From the NCBI GenBank assembly GCA_937937835.1, contig CALDBJ010000148.1:1-40007 (forward strand): DNA of 40,007 bases, read 5' to 3'. Of the stretch, positions 8,009 through 14,129 are shown in pieces. A model generated the notes under the pieces. It made no database searches. It saw nothing but the letters and a program-made list of their open reading frames with translations, and was not told where the DNA came from. Each line of letters starts with the position of its first letter. Positions within the stretch are counted from its first letter, which is position 1. This DNA is from an uncultured Collinsella sp. Its GTDB lineage: Bacteria > Actinomycetota > Coriobacteriia > Coriobacteriales > Coriobacteriaceae. The position numbers and the translations under genes are program-made.

Positions 8009-9343
8009 CCATTCAGCGATGTCGATCATTCTTTCGAGGCGCCACGTTAGCGCCTCTTTTAGATATGGCAGCCTTGCCGTGAGCGCGTCGTTTCTGGAAA
8101 GAATCTCGATTGCCTCGTCAACGAAGCCTTCGAGTTTGTCGCAGTCAAACCAGCCCATGTCCTCGACGAGCAACATTTGTTTGGCGGGGCTTGAATGAAA
8201 TTGTGCGCTGGTAAAACTGTGCTCTCCCGCCCTAAGCTCCTCTAGTGATATGTTGCACCAGAGCGATGAGCCCGAATCGAAGATGGGGGCAGGTCTGCAA
8301 GCTTGCGTGTTTACGTTTCGCACGAGGCCGAAGTTGCGCCAATGACGATCGTAGTTGGCAATGATGTCGTCACATACGATCATGCGGTCAAGGGCATCCT
8401 TGACGCCTGTCACCCCGAGCTCCTCGCAGTTTGCTACATATCGCTCGTAGTCGGTTAGCCGTTCATCTGCGTTTGCGTGCTGGTTTACATAGAACGCAGG
8501 GACATACTCTTCTTCATCAGTTAAGAAGACATCGCATGTGCTCAGGGCGGAAGTGCCCGTGCCCTCGAGCGAGTAAGGCACATAATCGCAGGCGTTTAGG
8601 ATGCGACGGTGGAGCGCGGTCGCCACCAGCTCGTTATAAGGTTCCTGGTCCAGGTGCGCTCCTGCCTTATGCAGAATTCGACGTTCGCCCTCGCACGTCC
8701 AGTACTTTTGAAGATTGCCGTCCGAGGTGTTATCGGGCTTTGCGGCAGCCGCTTTTCCCTCTGGGGCAAAGGGTGCAATGGACAGCGAGACGTCATCAAA
8801 GGCGTTATTGAAGAAGTTGATATCCTCCCAGGTGAGACCGGAACCTTGGGGCCTAATCCAATACTGGTCGGATAAGGAGAGGCCGAGATTTCGCTGGACG
8901 AGTTCATCGGGAACATCGACTGCGGCTTCTGCAAGCAGGGAGGCTAGCCCAATGCGTGCGAGCGGGATACCGCGGCCGCGCCACCAGATGCGGAAGGAGT
9001 CTAGCGATATGGGGCTATTAGGGCCAAATACTCCAATAGGGGCGTGGGCGTAATCGATGTCGGCACCGATGTGGGTAAAGTCTTTTCGCGATGTACTGTA
9101 GACCAGCTGAGCGACTTCGTACGTGCGGTTCATGAGGGTGAACGCGATCTCGCTCTTACCGTGGCCGCGGCGGGGACGTCCCCCCGTTTTGGTCACAGAG
9201 CGGAGTCGCGTGTCGACGCTGTCTTTGTCGATGAGCCATACACCAGAAGCCTTGCGGGCCTCAAGTGCTCCGTTTTTTATGAGCTCCTGCACCCTGCGCG
9301 GAGTGATGCCGAGCAGCTCGGCGGCTTCTTTGGTAGTAAGCAT
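8003..9343 (-). CDS. Helix-turn-helix/HipA-like kinase fusion
   Basis: A 446-residue protein. Residues 1-47 form an excisionase-type winged HTH (TTKEAAELLGITPRRVQELI ... GVWLIDKDSV). The C-terminal half looks like a HipA-family Ser/Thr kinase: a nucleotide-lobe segment around RRILHKAGAHLDQEPYNELV (222-240), then the catalytic loop N330-Y-D332-R-H-W-R-N337 and a metal-binding FDSG at 355-358. HipA kinases of classical toxin-antitoxin pairs have a separate HipB partner; none is seen here, and DNA binding is fused on instead. The ATG at 9343 has a GAAGGG site 8 bases upstream. A perfect inverted repeat sits just before it, which suggests autoregulation. Base composition is more AT-rich than its neighbours, and it breaks a conserved gene order, so transfer is likely. 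The kinase target is unknown. Confidence 0.75.
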   Translation of the reverse strand: MLTTKEAAELLGITPRRVQELIKNGALEARKASGVWLIDKDSVDTRLRSVTKTGGRPRRGHGKSEIAFTLMNRTYEVAQLVYSTSRKDFTHIGADIDYAHAPIGVFGPNSPISLDSFRIWWRGRGIPLARIGLASLLAEAAVDVPDELVQRNLGLSLSDQYWIRPQGSGLTWEDINFFNNAFDDVSLSIAPFAPEGKAAAAKPDNTSDGNLQKYWTCEGERRILHKAGAHLDQEPYNELVATALHRRILNACDYVPYSLEGTGTSALSTCDVFLTDEEEYVPAFYVNQHANADERLTDYERYVANCEELGVTGVKDALDRMIVCDDIIANYDRHWRNFGLVRNVNTQACRPAPIFDSGSSLWCNISLEELRAGEHSFTSAQFHSSPAKQMLLVEDMGWFDCDKLEGFVDEAIEILSRNDALTARLPYLKEALTWRLERMIDIAEWS

Positions 9344-9353
9344 CGCGAAACCC

Positions 9354-9414
9354 TTCGCCAGAACGAATAGTTTTATATATAGCAATTGTAATTAAAACTA
9401 TTCGTTCTGGCGAA
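9354..9414. promoter_or_regulatory. Perfect 22-bp inverted repeat at the kinase promoter
   Basis: The left arm 9354-9375 (beginning TTCGCCAGAACG) is exactly complementary to 9393-9414 (ending CGTTCTGGCGAA). The 17-bp AT-rich spacer contains TATATA. The repeat begins 11 bases upstream of the kinase start, so it must overlap its promoter or leader. An operator for the kinase's own HTH is the simplest reading. Confidence 0.75.
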
Positions 9415-9465
9415 TGGTTTTAAGATTGAGGGCGCACTGACAGAAATGAACGGGCCTGGTACGCG

Positions 9466-9495
9466 TTGTTGCTGGATTTTGCATATTTGTATAAC
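9466..9495 (+). promoter_or_regulatory. Possible promoter for tRNA-Thr(TGT)
   Basis: TTGTTG (9466-9471) and TATAAC (9490-9495) are separated by 18 bases, about 70 bases upstream of the mature tRNA. The -35 match is moderate. Confidence 0.4.
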
Positions 9496-9567
9496 GCCGT
9501 GCGGCCTGTTGCGCCCCGTCCGCAATTCCTTTATTCTTAACTCGCTTCGCGTGAAAGCGCCAAGTGT

Positions 9568-9642
9568 GCCAGTGTGGCGCAACGGTAGCGCAACTGATTT
9601 GTAATCAGTGGGTTGCAGGTTCGATTCCTGTCACTGGCTCCA
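9568..9642 (+). tRNA. tRNA-Thr (anticodon TGT)
   Basis: Acceptor arms GCCAGTG and CACTGGC pair fully. The D stem is GCGC/GCGC, the anticodon stem ACTGA/TCAGT with loop TTTGTAA, and the T stem CAGG/CCTG with TTCGATT. CCA is encoded at 9640-9642. Confidence 0.96.
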
Positions 9643-9651
9643 TGAGAGTTT

Positions 9652-9690
9652 CGGGCTCTGTTTCCTTGTGGGACAGGGCCCGTTTCTATT
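9652..9690 (+). terminator. Terminator after tRNA-Thr
   Basis: CGGGCTCTGTTTCC pairs imperfectly with GGGACAGGGCCCG and is followed by TTTCTATTT. Confidence 0.7.
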
Positions 9691-9736
9691 TATGTCGATA
9701 AGTCAGCGTGTTTGGCGCCAACCAAGCTTCAGGTTT

Positions 9737-9953
9737 GTCTCGATCCGTAACACGAGTGGGCTGAAGACCCTCCTTATAGTTACAGATCGAAACATTGCCA
9801 AGGGAAGGCCGATAACATCTCGATCCGTAACACGAAGAGGCTGAAAACCGTTCTTACTGTTACAGAATGAGACGTAAGCGGGGGTTTCTGCGAAACATCT
9901 CGATCTGTAACAGATAGGGGAGGAATAACCCTCTTACTGTTACAGGTCGAGAC
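9737..9953. repeat. Three tandem hairpin units, exact 80-bp period
   Basis: Units lie at 9737-9793, 9817-9873 and 9897-9953, each 57 bp, separated by unlike 23-bp linkers. Each has outer arms of the type TCTCGATCYGTAACA and GTTACAGRWCGAGAC, so each can fold into a hairpin. Arms are conserved between units while loops differ. No coding frame is supported. Confidence 0.85.
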
Positions 9954-9984
9954 ATAGGCCGGGGCGAGGTTGGTCATCGTCATC

Positions 9985-10126
9985 GAGCGTGGATTATCGG
10001 ACACACGAGCGTGGAAAATCTTCCGCCTAGTGAATGAGCGTGGATAATCTGCCACTTTGGATTCGATGGCACGGCAAAGTGGGAGATTATCCACGCTCGA
10101 TTTCAAACGGAAGAAAATCCACGCTC
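9985..10126. repeat. Nested inverted repeat built on GAGCGTGGA
   Basis: GAGCGTGGA occurs directly at 9985, 10007 and 10036, and inverted in two later arms (10075-10098 and 10108-10126). The inner stem 10036-10059 pairs with 10075-10098; the outer 10007-10025 pairs with 10108-10126 apart from a short A/T mismatch block. The whole can form one hairpin of about 120 bases. Confidence 0.8.
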
Positions 10127-10353
10127 GATTTTGCCTGGGAAGAGCAATCTTCTGTCTGGGCAGCCCCGATCTCGACCTATATATAGGTGCAAATAAGCTG
10201 GTATCGAAGTTCGATACTGAAGGTGTACTCCACTACAGCAAAGTGTTACCTTGGGAAACGTCACCTCAGTATCCAAAACCACTGTCCTTCATATCCAAAC
10301 TCAATAAAACCGCAGGTCACGGCTATATAGATACGCCCGGCACCGTGTATCTA
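10127..10353. other. Intergenic stretch without a recognisable gene
   Basis: This AT-richer stretch holds a short palindrome (GTATCGAAGTTCGATAC, 10200-10216) and several TATATA runs. A plus-strand frame crosses it (10057-10449) but starts inside the inverted repeat and ends past the tRNA promoter, so it is not called. Confidence 0.4.
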
Positions 10354-10393
10354 GAGGTTTTCGTTGACAGCCCCCAAGGTGGCATCGTATTAT
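10354..10393 (+). promoter_or_regulatory. Promoter of the tRNA-Tyr/Thr/Met-tuf unit
   Basis: TTGACA (10364-10369) and TATTAT (10388-10393) are 18 bases apart. The block GAGGTTTTCGTTGACAGC matches the rpmG promoter at 17 of 18 positions. Confidence 0.75.
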
Positions 10394-10455
10394 CTTCTTC
10401 GTTCGCGGGGGCGGCGGTCCAAAAGACCAAAGGACCTGCGGATACTTGAACGATT

Positions 10456-10537
10456 GGGAGTTTGCCCGAGTGGTTAATGGGGACGGGCTGTAAACCCGTT
10501 GGCTCTGCCTACATAGGTTCGAATCCTATAGCTCCCA
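10456..10537 (+). tRNA. tRNA-Tyr (anticodon GTA)
   Basis: Acceptor GGGAGTT pairs with AGCTCCC. The anticodon stem is ACGGG/CCCGT with loop CTGTAAA, and a long variable arm marks a class II tRNA. CCA is not encoded; ACCC follows the acceptor. Confidence 0.95.
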
Positions 10538-10547
10538 CCCGTCAAGT

Positions 10548-10623
10548 GCCTGTATAGCTCAGTCGGTAGAGCACTTCGTTGGTAACGAAGAGGTCACCAG
10601 TTCAAGTCTGGTTGCAGGCTCCA
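10548..10623 (+). tRNA. tRNA-Thr (anticodon GGT)
   Basis: Acceptor GCCTGTA pairs with TGCAGGC with one G-T. The anticodon stem is CTTCG/CGAAG with loop TTGGTAA. CCA is encoded. It is the second threonine isoacceptor in the window. Confidence 0.96.
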
Positions 10624-10626
10624 TCC

Positions 10627-10703
10627 GGCGGTGTAGCTCAGTTGGTTAGAGCACACGGTTCATACCCGTGGCGTCACTGGTTCGAATCCAGTCACCGCTA
10701 CCA
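10627..10703 (+). tRNA. tRNA-Met, elongator type (anticodon CAT)
   Basis: Acceptor GGCGGTG pairs with CACCGCT. The anticodon stem is CACGG/CCGTG around TTCATAC. The initiator's three G-C pairs next to the loop are absent, which favours the elongator form; a lysidine-modified tRNA-Ile cannot be excluded. CCA is encoded. Confidence 0.92.
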
Positions 10704-10714
10704 TAGGTAACACG

Positions 10715-10745
10715 GTGGCTTCTCAATAGTATGTTGAGAGGCCAC
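10715..10745 (+). other. Leader hairpin between tRNA-Met and tuf
   Basis: GTGGCTTCTCAA pairs with TTGAGAGGCCAC around TAGTATG. No T tract follows, so it is more likely an RNA-processing or stability element than a terminator. Confidence 0.5.
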
Positions 10746-10799
10746 TATGGTATAAAGGCAAAGTCCCGTCCGGGGACGACCTGTTAAGAGGAGGGCTTT

Positions 10800-11990
10800 A
10801 TGGCCAAAGAGAAGTTTGAGCGCACTAAGCCGCATGTTAACATCGGCACCATTGGTCACGTCGACCACGGCAAGACCACGCTGACCGCTGCCATCACCAA
10901 GGTTCTCTCCGAGACCGAGGGCTGCAAGGCTGACTTCACTGCGTTCGAGAACATCGACAAGGCTCCCGAGGAGCGCGAGCGCGGCATTACGATTTCCGTC
11001 TCCCACGTTGAGTACGAGACCGCTGCCCGTCACTACGCTCACGTTGACTGCCCGGGCCACGCTGACTACGTCAAGAACATGATCTCCGGCGCTGCTCAGA
11101 TGGACGGCGCTATCCTGGTCATCGCTGCTACCGACGGCCCCATGGCTCAGACCCGCGAGCACATCCTGCTCGCCCGTCAGGTCGGCGTTCCCTACATCGT
11201 CGTCTTCCTGAACAAGTGCGACATGGTCGACGATGACGAGCTCATCGACCTCGTCGAGATGGAGACCCGTGAGCTCCTCTCCGAGTACGATTTCCCCGGC
11301 GACGACATCCCCGTCATCCGTGGCTCCGCTCTGGGCGCTCTCGAGGGCGACGCCAAGTGGATGGACGCCATTCGCGAGCTCATGAAGGCCGTCGACGAGT
11401 ACATCCCGACGCCTGCTCGTAACAACGACCTCCCGTTCCTGATGGCCGTTGAGGACGTTATGACCATCTCCGGCCGTGGTACCGTTGCTACTGGCCGTGT
11501 CGAGCGCGGTGAGCTCAAGCTCAACGAGCCCGTCGAGATCGTCGGCATCAAGGATACCCAGAACACCGTCGTTACCGGTATCGAGATGTTCCGTAAGTCC
11601 ATGGACTTCTGCGAGGCTGGCGACAACGTCGGTCTGCTGCTCCGCGGCATCAAGCGTGAGGACATCGAGCGCGGCCAGGTTCTCTGCAAGCCCGGTTCGG
11701 TTACCCCGCACACCAAGTTCACCGGCGAGATCTACGTTCTGACCAAGGAGGAGGGCGGCCGTCACACCCCGTTCTTCGATGGTTATCGTCCTCAGTTCTA
11801 CTTTCGTACCACCGACGTTACCGGTACGGTCAAGCTCCCCGAGGGCACCGAGATGGCTATGCCTGGTGACCACATCACCATCGAGGGCGACCTCATCCAC
11901 CCGATCGCCATGGAGGAGGGCCTGCGCTTCGCTATCCGCGAGGGTGGCCACACCGTCGGTTCGGGCATCGTCTCCACGATCATTGAGTAA
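10800..11990 (+). CDS. tuf: Translation elongation factor Tu
   Basis: Carries aminoacyl-tRNA to the ribosomal A site as a GTP complex. The 396-residue protein is full length. GTPase motifs are GHVDHGKTTL, DCPGHADY and NKCDMVD in domain I, followed by the two beta-barrel domains and the C-terminal GGHTVGSGIVSTIIE. A GAGGAGG site precedes the ATG. It lies about 95 bases after tRNA-Met with no terminator between, so tRNA-Tyr, -Thr, -Met and tuf probably share one transcript, as in several bacteria. Its codon use is strongly biased, as expected for a highly expressed gene. Confidence 0.98.
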   Translation: MAKEKFERTKPHVNIGTIGHVDHGKTTLTAAITKVLSETEGCKADFTAFENIDKAPEERERGITISVSHVEYETAARHYAHVDCPGHADYVKNMISGAAQMDGAILVIAATDGPMAQTREHILLARQVGVPYIVVFLNKCDMVDDDELIDLVEMETRELLSEYDFPGDDIPVIRGSALGALEGDAKWMDAIRELMKAVDEYIPTPARNNDLPFLMAVEDVMTISGRGTVATGRVERGELKLNEPVEIVGIKDTQNTVVTGIEMFRKSMDFCEAGDNVGLLLRGIKREDIERGQVLCKPGSVTPHTKFTGEIYVLTKEEGGRHTPFFDGYRPQFYFRTTDVTGTVKLPEGTEMAMPGDHITIEGDLIHPIAMEEGLRFAIREGGHTVGSGIVSTIIE

Positions 11991-12017
11991 ATTAACTCTT
12001 TGATATAGTTGACTTAG

Positions 12018-12053
12018 AGAACCCGGCACTTATATGGGTGCCGGGTTCTTTTC
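12018..12053 (+). terminator. Terminator after tuf
   Basis: GAACCCGGCAC pairs perfectly with GTGCCGGGTTC around an eight- to nine-base loop and is followed by TTTTCT. Confidence 0.9.
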
Positions 12054-12081
12054 TGCAATGGATATTGAGCCGTTGCTGGTG

Positions 12082-12129
12082 TCGAGAGGATCGATAATGG
12101 TCCTGGTTGCACCGTCGATTAGCTCTCGA
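12082..12129. other. Imperfect hairpin between tuf and rpmG
   Basis: TCGAGAGGATCGA and TCGATTAGCTCTCGA pair with a small bulge. No T tract follows. No function is assigned; nothing else is seen in this gap before the promoter. Confidence 0.35.
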
Positions 12130-12184
12130 TGGCTTCATTGATGTGTTCCAAATATGAATGGATCCACCGAGAACCAATTGATTC

Positions 12185-12224
12185 GAGGTTTTCATTGACA
12201 GCACTTACATAGAGCTGATAAAGT
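12185..12224 (+). promoter_or_regulatory. Promoter of rpmG-tRNA-Trp-secE-nusG
   Basis: TTGACA (12195-12200) is followed after 18 bases by TAAAGT (12219-12224). The upstream block GAGGTTTTCATTGACAGC matches that of the tRNA-tuf promoter. Confidence 0.65.
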
Positions 12225-12269
12225 ACCATCTCGTGCCCGTACGGGGCGGAAATGAAAGGTTCAGGATAA

Positions 12270-12419
12270 ATGCGTACTCTAGTTACTCTTGCGTGCACTG
12301 AGTGCAAGCGCCGCAACTATACGACCACCAAGAACAAGTCGAACATGCCTGATCGTATGGAGATCAAGAAGTATTGCCCCTGGTGCCGTCACCACACGCT
12401 GCACAAAGAGACTCGCTAG
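12270..12419 (+). CDS. rpmG: 50S ribosomal protein L33, zinc-binding form
   Basis: A 49-residue component of the large subunit. Two zinc-ribbon pairs are visible, C9-x2-C12 and C36-x2-C39 (ACTECKRRNYTTTKNK and YCPWCRHHTLHKE), so it is the zinc-containing form rather than the zinc-free paralogue some bacteria induce under zinc shortage. The ATG at 12270 follows AAAGG by about ten bases. The order rpmG-tRNA-Trp-secE-nusG-rplK-rplA is conserved in many Gram-positive bacteria. Confidence 0.95.
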   Translation: MRTLVTLACTECKRRNYTTTKNKSNMPDRMEIKKYCPWCRHHTLHKETR

Positions 12420-12432
12420 TCTCTAGTCACAT

Positions 12433-12508
12433 ACGCCAGTAGTTCAATTGGTAGAGCATCGGTCTCCAAAACCGAGTGTTGAGGGTTCGAGTCCTTCCTG
12501 GCGTGCCA
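12433..12508 (+). tRNA. tRNA-Trp (anticodon CCA)
   Basis: Acceptor ACGCCAG pairs with CTGGCGT. The anticodon stem is TCGGT/ACCGA around CTCCAAA. Discriminator G and encoded CCA end at 12508. It lies between rpmG and secE, a common position. Confidence 0.96.
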
Positions 12509-12517
12509 GTCATTATT

Positions 12518-12552
12518 CCGTAAGCTCCCAATTGGGGGCTTACGGTTTACTC
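12518..12552 (+). terminator. Hairpin between tRNA-Trp and secE, probable attenuator
   Basis: CCGTAAGCTCCC pairs with GGGGGCTTACGG (one G-T pair) around a four-base loop. Only TTTACTC follows, so partial termination or tRNA 3'-end processing is more likely than a full stop. Confidence 0.55.
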
Positions 12553-12584
12553 ATGTATAAGCGCATTGCGCGGAGGTAACCCAA

Positions 12585-12923
12585 ATGGCCAACAAAAAGA
12601 ACAAGAAGAAGGCTCAGCAGCCGGCACCTGCCAACAACGCTGCCGCCAACTCCAAGGTTGAGGCCAAGAAGGCCGTTGCCAAGAAGAACGAGAAGGCTGC
12701 GAAGTCCAAGAAGAACGAGAAGCCTGGTTTCTTCGCCCGCACCAAGAAGTATTTCGCTTCGGTGAAGTCCGAGATGAAGCGTGTCACGTGGCCCGATAAG
12801 AAGGAGCTCGTGAACTACTCGGTCGTCGTTTGCGCTTCTCTGATCGTCGTCGGCGTCGTCATCGCTCTGCTCGATGCTGGCTTTGGCGAGGCTCTTGCTC
12901 TGTTCTCTGGATTGAGGGGCTAA
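12585..12923 (+). CDS. secE: Preprotein translocase subunit SecE
   Basis: Small essential subunit of the SecYEG channel. The 112-residue protein has about 45 Lys/Ala-rich N-terminal residues, then the family block VKSEMKRVTWPDKKELVNYS and one transmembrane helix (about 82-104). The single-helix form is typical of Gram-positive bacteria. A GGAGG site precedes the ATG, and nusG starts 3 bases after the stop, the classic secE-nusG pair. Confidence 0.95.
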   Translation: MANKKNKKKAQQPAPANNAAANSKVEAKKAVAKKNEKAAKSKKNEKPGFFARTKKYFASVKSEMKRVTWPDKKELVNYSVVVCASLIVVGVVIALLDAGFGEALALFSGLRG

Positions 12924-12926
12924 ACC

Positions 12927-13463
12927 ATGTCTAAGCGTTGGTACGTCGTTCACACTTACTCTGGATACGAGAACCGCGTTAAGTCCGATCTCGAGCATCG
13001 CATCGAGACTATGGGCATGCAGGACCGTATCTTTGATATCAAGATTCCTATGGAGCGCGTCACCGAGATTAAAGAGGGTGGCAAGCGTGAGACCAAGGAT
13101 TCCAAGATCTTCCCGGGTTATGTCCTGGTCCGCATGGAGATGGATGACGATGCTTGGACGTGCGTTCGTAACACGCCTGGCGTCACCGGTTTCCTGGGCG
13201 GCAACGGCAAGCCCGCTCCGCTTTCCCGCGACGAGTACAACAAGATGACTCGTCGTCCCGGTAAGGGCGATTCGCCCAAGCGCACCTCGGTTGATATTCA
13301 GGTCGGCACGTCCGTCCGCGTCACCGATGGCCCGCTTACCGACTTTGATGGCAAGGTCTCCGAGGTTAACACCGAGGCTGGCAAGCTCAAGGTCACGCTG
13401 ATGATCTTTGGCCGCGAGACGCCGGTCGAGCTCGACTTTAACCAGGTCGCTGTCATCGCTTAA
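12927..13463 (+). CDS. nusG: Transcription termination/antitermination factor NusG
   Basis: Binds RNA polymerase and couples transcription to Rho and the ribosome. The 178-residue protein has the NGN domain (KRWYVVHTYSGYENRV, then FPGYVLVRMEMDD) and a C-terminal KOW domain from about residue 125 (GTSVRVTDGPLTDFDGKV ... VELDFNQV). The insertion seen in some species is absent. It sits between secE and rplK as in most bacteria. Confidence 0.97.
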   Translation: MSKRWYVVHTYSGYENRVKSDLEHRIETMGMQDRIFDIKIPMERVTEIKEGGKRETKDSKIFPGYVLVRMEMDDDAWTCVRNTPGVTGFLGGNGKPAPLSRDEYNKMTRRPGKGDSPKRTSVDIQVGTSVRVTDGPLTDFDGKVSEVNTEAGKLKVTLMIFGRETPVELDFNQVAVIA

Positions 13464-13583
13464 GTTTTCGTCCGTTCGCGCGAGCGTGCTTCTTCTGTGA
13501 CTGCTCATCTCAGGAGTGCTTCTAACACGTGCGTGCTTACGATATAGCAAGTACTTCACACTCGTGATTCGAAAGGAATGACC

Positions 13584-14012
13584 ATGGCTGAGAAGAAGGT
13601 TGCCAACGTCATTAAGCTCCAGATTCCTGCTGGTGCCGCTAACCCCGCTCCTCCCGTCGGCCCCGCCCTGGGCGCTGCTGGCGTGAACATCATGCAGTTC
13701 TGCCAGGCCTTTAACGCCGAGACGCAGGACAAGAAGGGCGACATCATCCCCGTTGAGATTTCTGTCTACGAGGATAAGTCCTTCTCCTTCATCACCAAGA
13801 CCCCGCCGGCGGCTCACCTCATCAAGAAGGAGCTGAACCTCAAGTCTGGTTCCGCTAAGCCCCAGGCCGACAAGGTTGGTCAGCTCTCCCAGGAGCAGCT
13901 CACCAAGATCGCCGAGATCAAGATGCCGGACCTCAATGCCAACGACATTGACGCCGCCAAGAAGATCATCGCCGGTACCGCTCGTTCCATGGGCGTCACC
14001 ATCGCTGATTAG
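13584..14012 (+). CDS. rplK: 50S ribosomal protein L11
   Basis: Binds 23S rRNA at the GTPase-associated centre. The 142-residue protein starts AEKKVANVIKLQIPAGAA and keeps the GPALGAAGVNIMQFCQAFN block and the C-terminal RNA-binding domain ending RSMGVTIAD. The ATG at 13584 is preferred to 13578 because the GAAAGGA site (13571-13577) would touch the earlier codon. About 120 bases separate it from nusG; no clear promoter is visible there. Confidence 0.96.
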   Translation: MAEKKVANVIKLQIPAGAANPAPPVGPALGAAGVNIMQFCQAFNAETQDKKGDIIPVEISVYEDKSFSFITKTPPAAHLIKKELNLKSGSAKPQADKVGQLSQEQLTKIAEIKMPDLNANDIDAAKKIIAGTARSMGVTIAD

Positions 14013-14030
14013 CGATTTCTTTAGATAATG

Positions 14031-14056
14031 ACGGGTGCCCCGACCGGGGCGCCCGT
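14031..14056 (+). other. Hairpin between rplK and rplA
   Basis: ACGGGTGCCCC pairs with GGGGCGCCCGT around GACC. TATATGTG follows rather than a clean T tract, so it may attenuate transcription into rplA. Confidence 0.5.
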
Positions 14057-14086
14057 TATATGTGTGCAATAGGGCACACGATACGA

Positions 14087-14116
14087 TGTGGGAGGGCATA
14101 AGCCCGTTTAACCACA
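14087..14116 (+). promoter_or_regulatory. Ribosomal protein L1 binding site (rplA leader)
   Basis: TGTGG pairs with CCACA and GGGC with GCCC, leaving the asymmetric internal loop GAG opposite GTTTAA. This matches the known L1 mRNA target, which mimics its 23S rRNA site. It ends right at the AGGAGG site of rplA, so bound L1 would block initiation. Confidence 0.75.
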
Positions 14117-14129
14117 GGAGGTAATGCAC

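Noticed and set aside
9343..9642. Integrated element with attachment sites at tRNA-Thr
   Set aside because: No integrase and no duplicated tRNA 3' end are seen; the excisionase-like HTH is fused to a kinase and is not evidence of an integrating element alone.
9737..9953. CRISPR array
   Set aside because: The repeated part is 57 bp, each copy is self-complementary and diverged, there are only three units, and no cas genes are near.
10057..10449. 130-codon plus-strand frame
   Set aside because: It starts inside the nested inverted repeat, has no ribosome binding site, shows no family motif, and runs across the tRNA promoter.
10698..12029. Long minus-strand frame opposite tuf
   Set aside because: It is a mirror of the strongly biased tuf codons; EF-Tu on the plus strand is certain.
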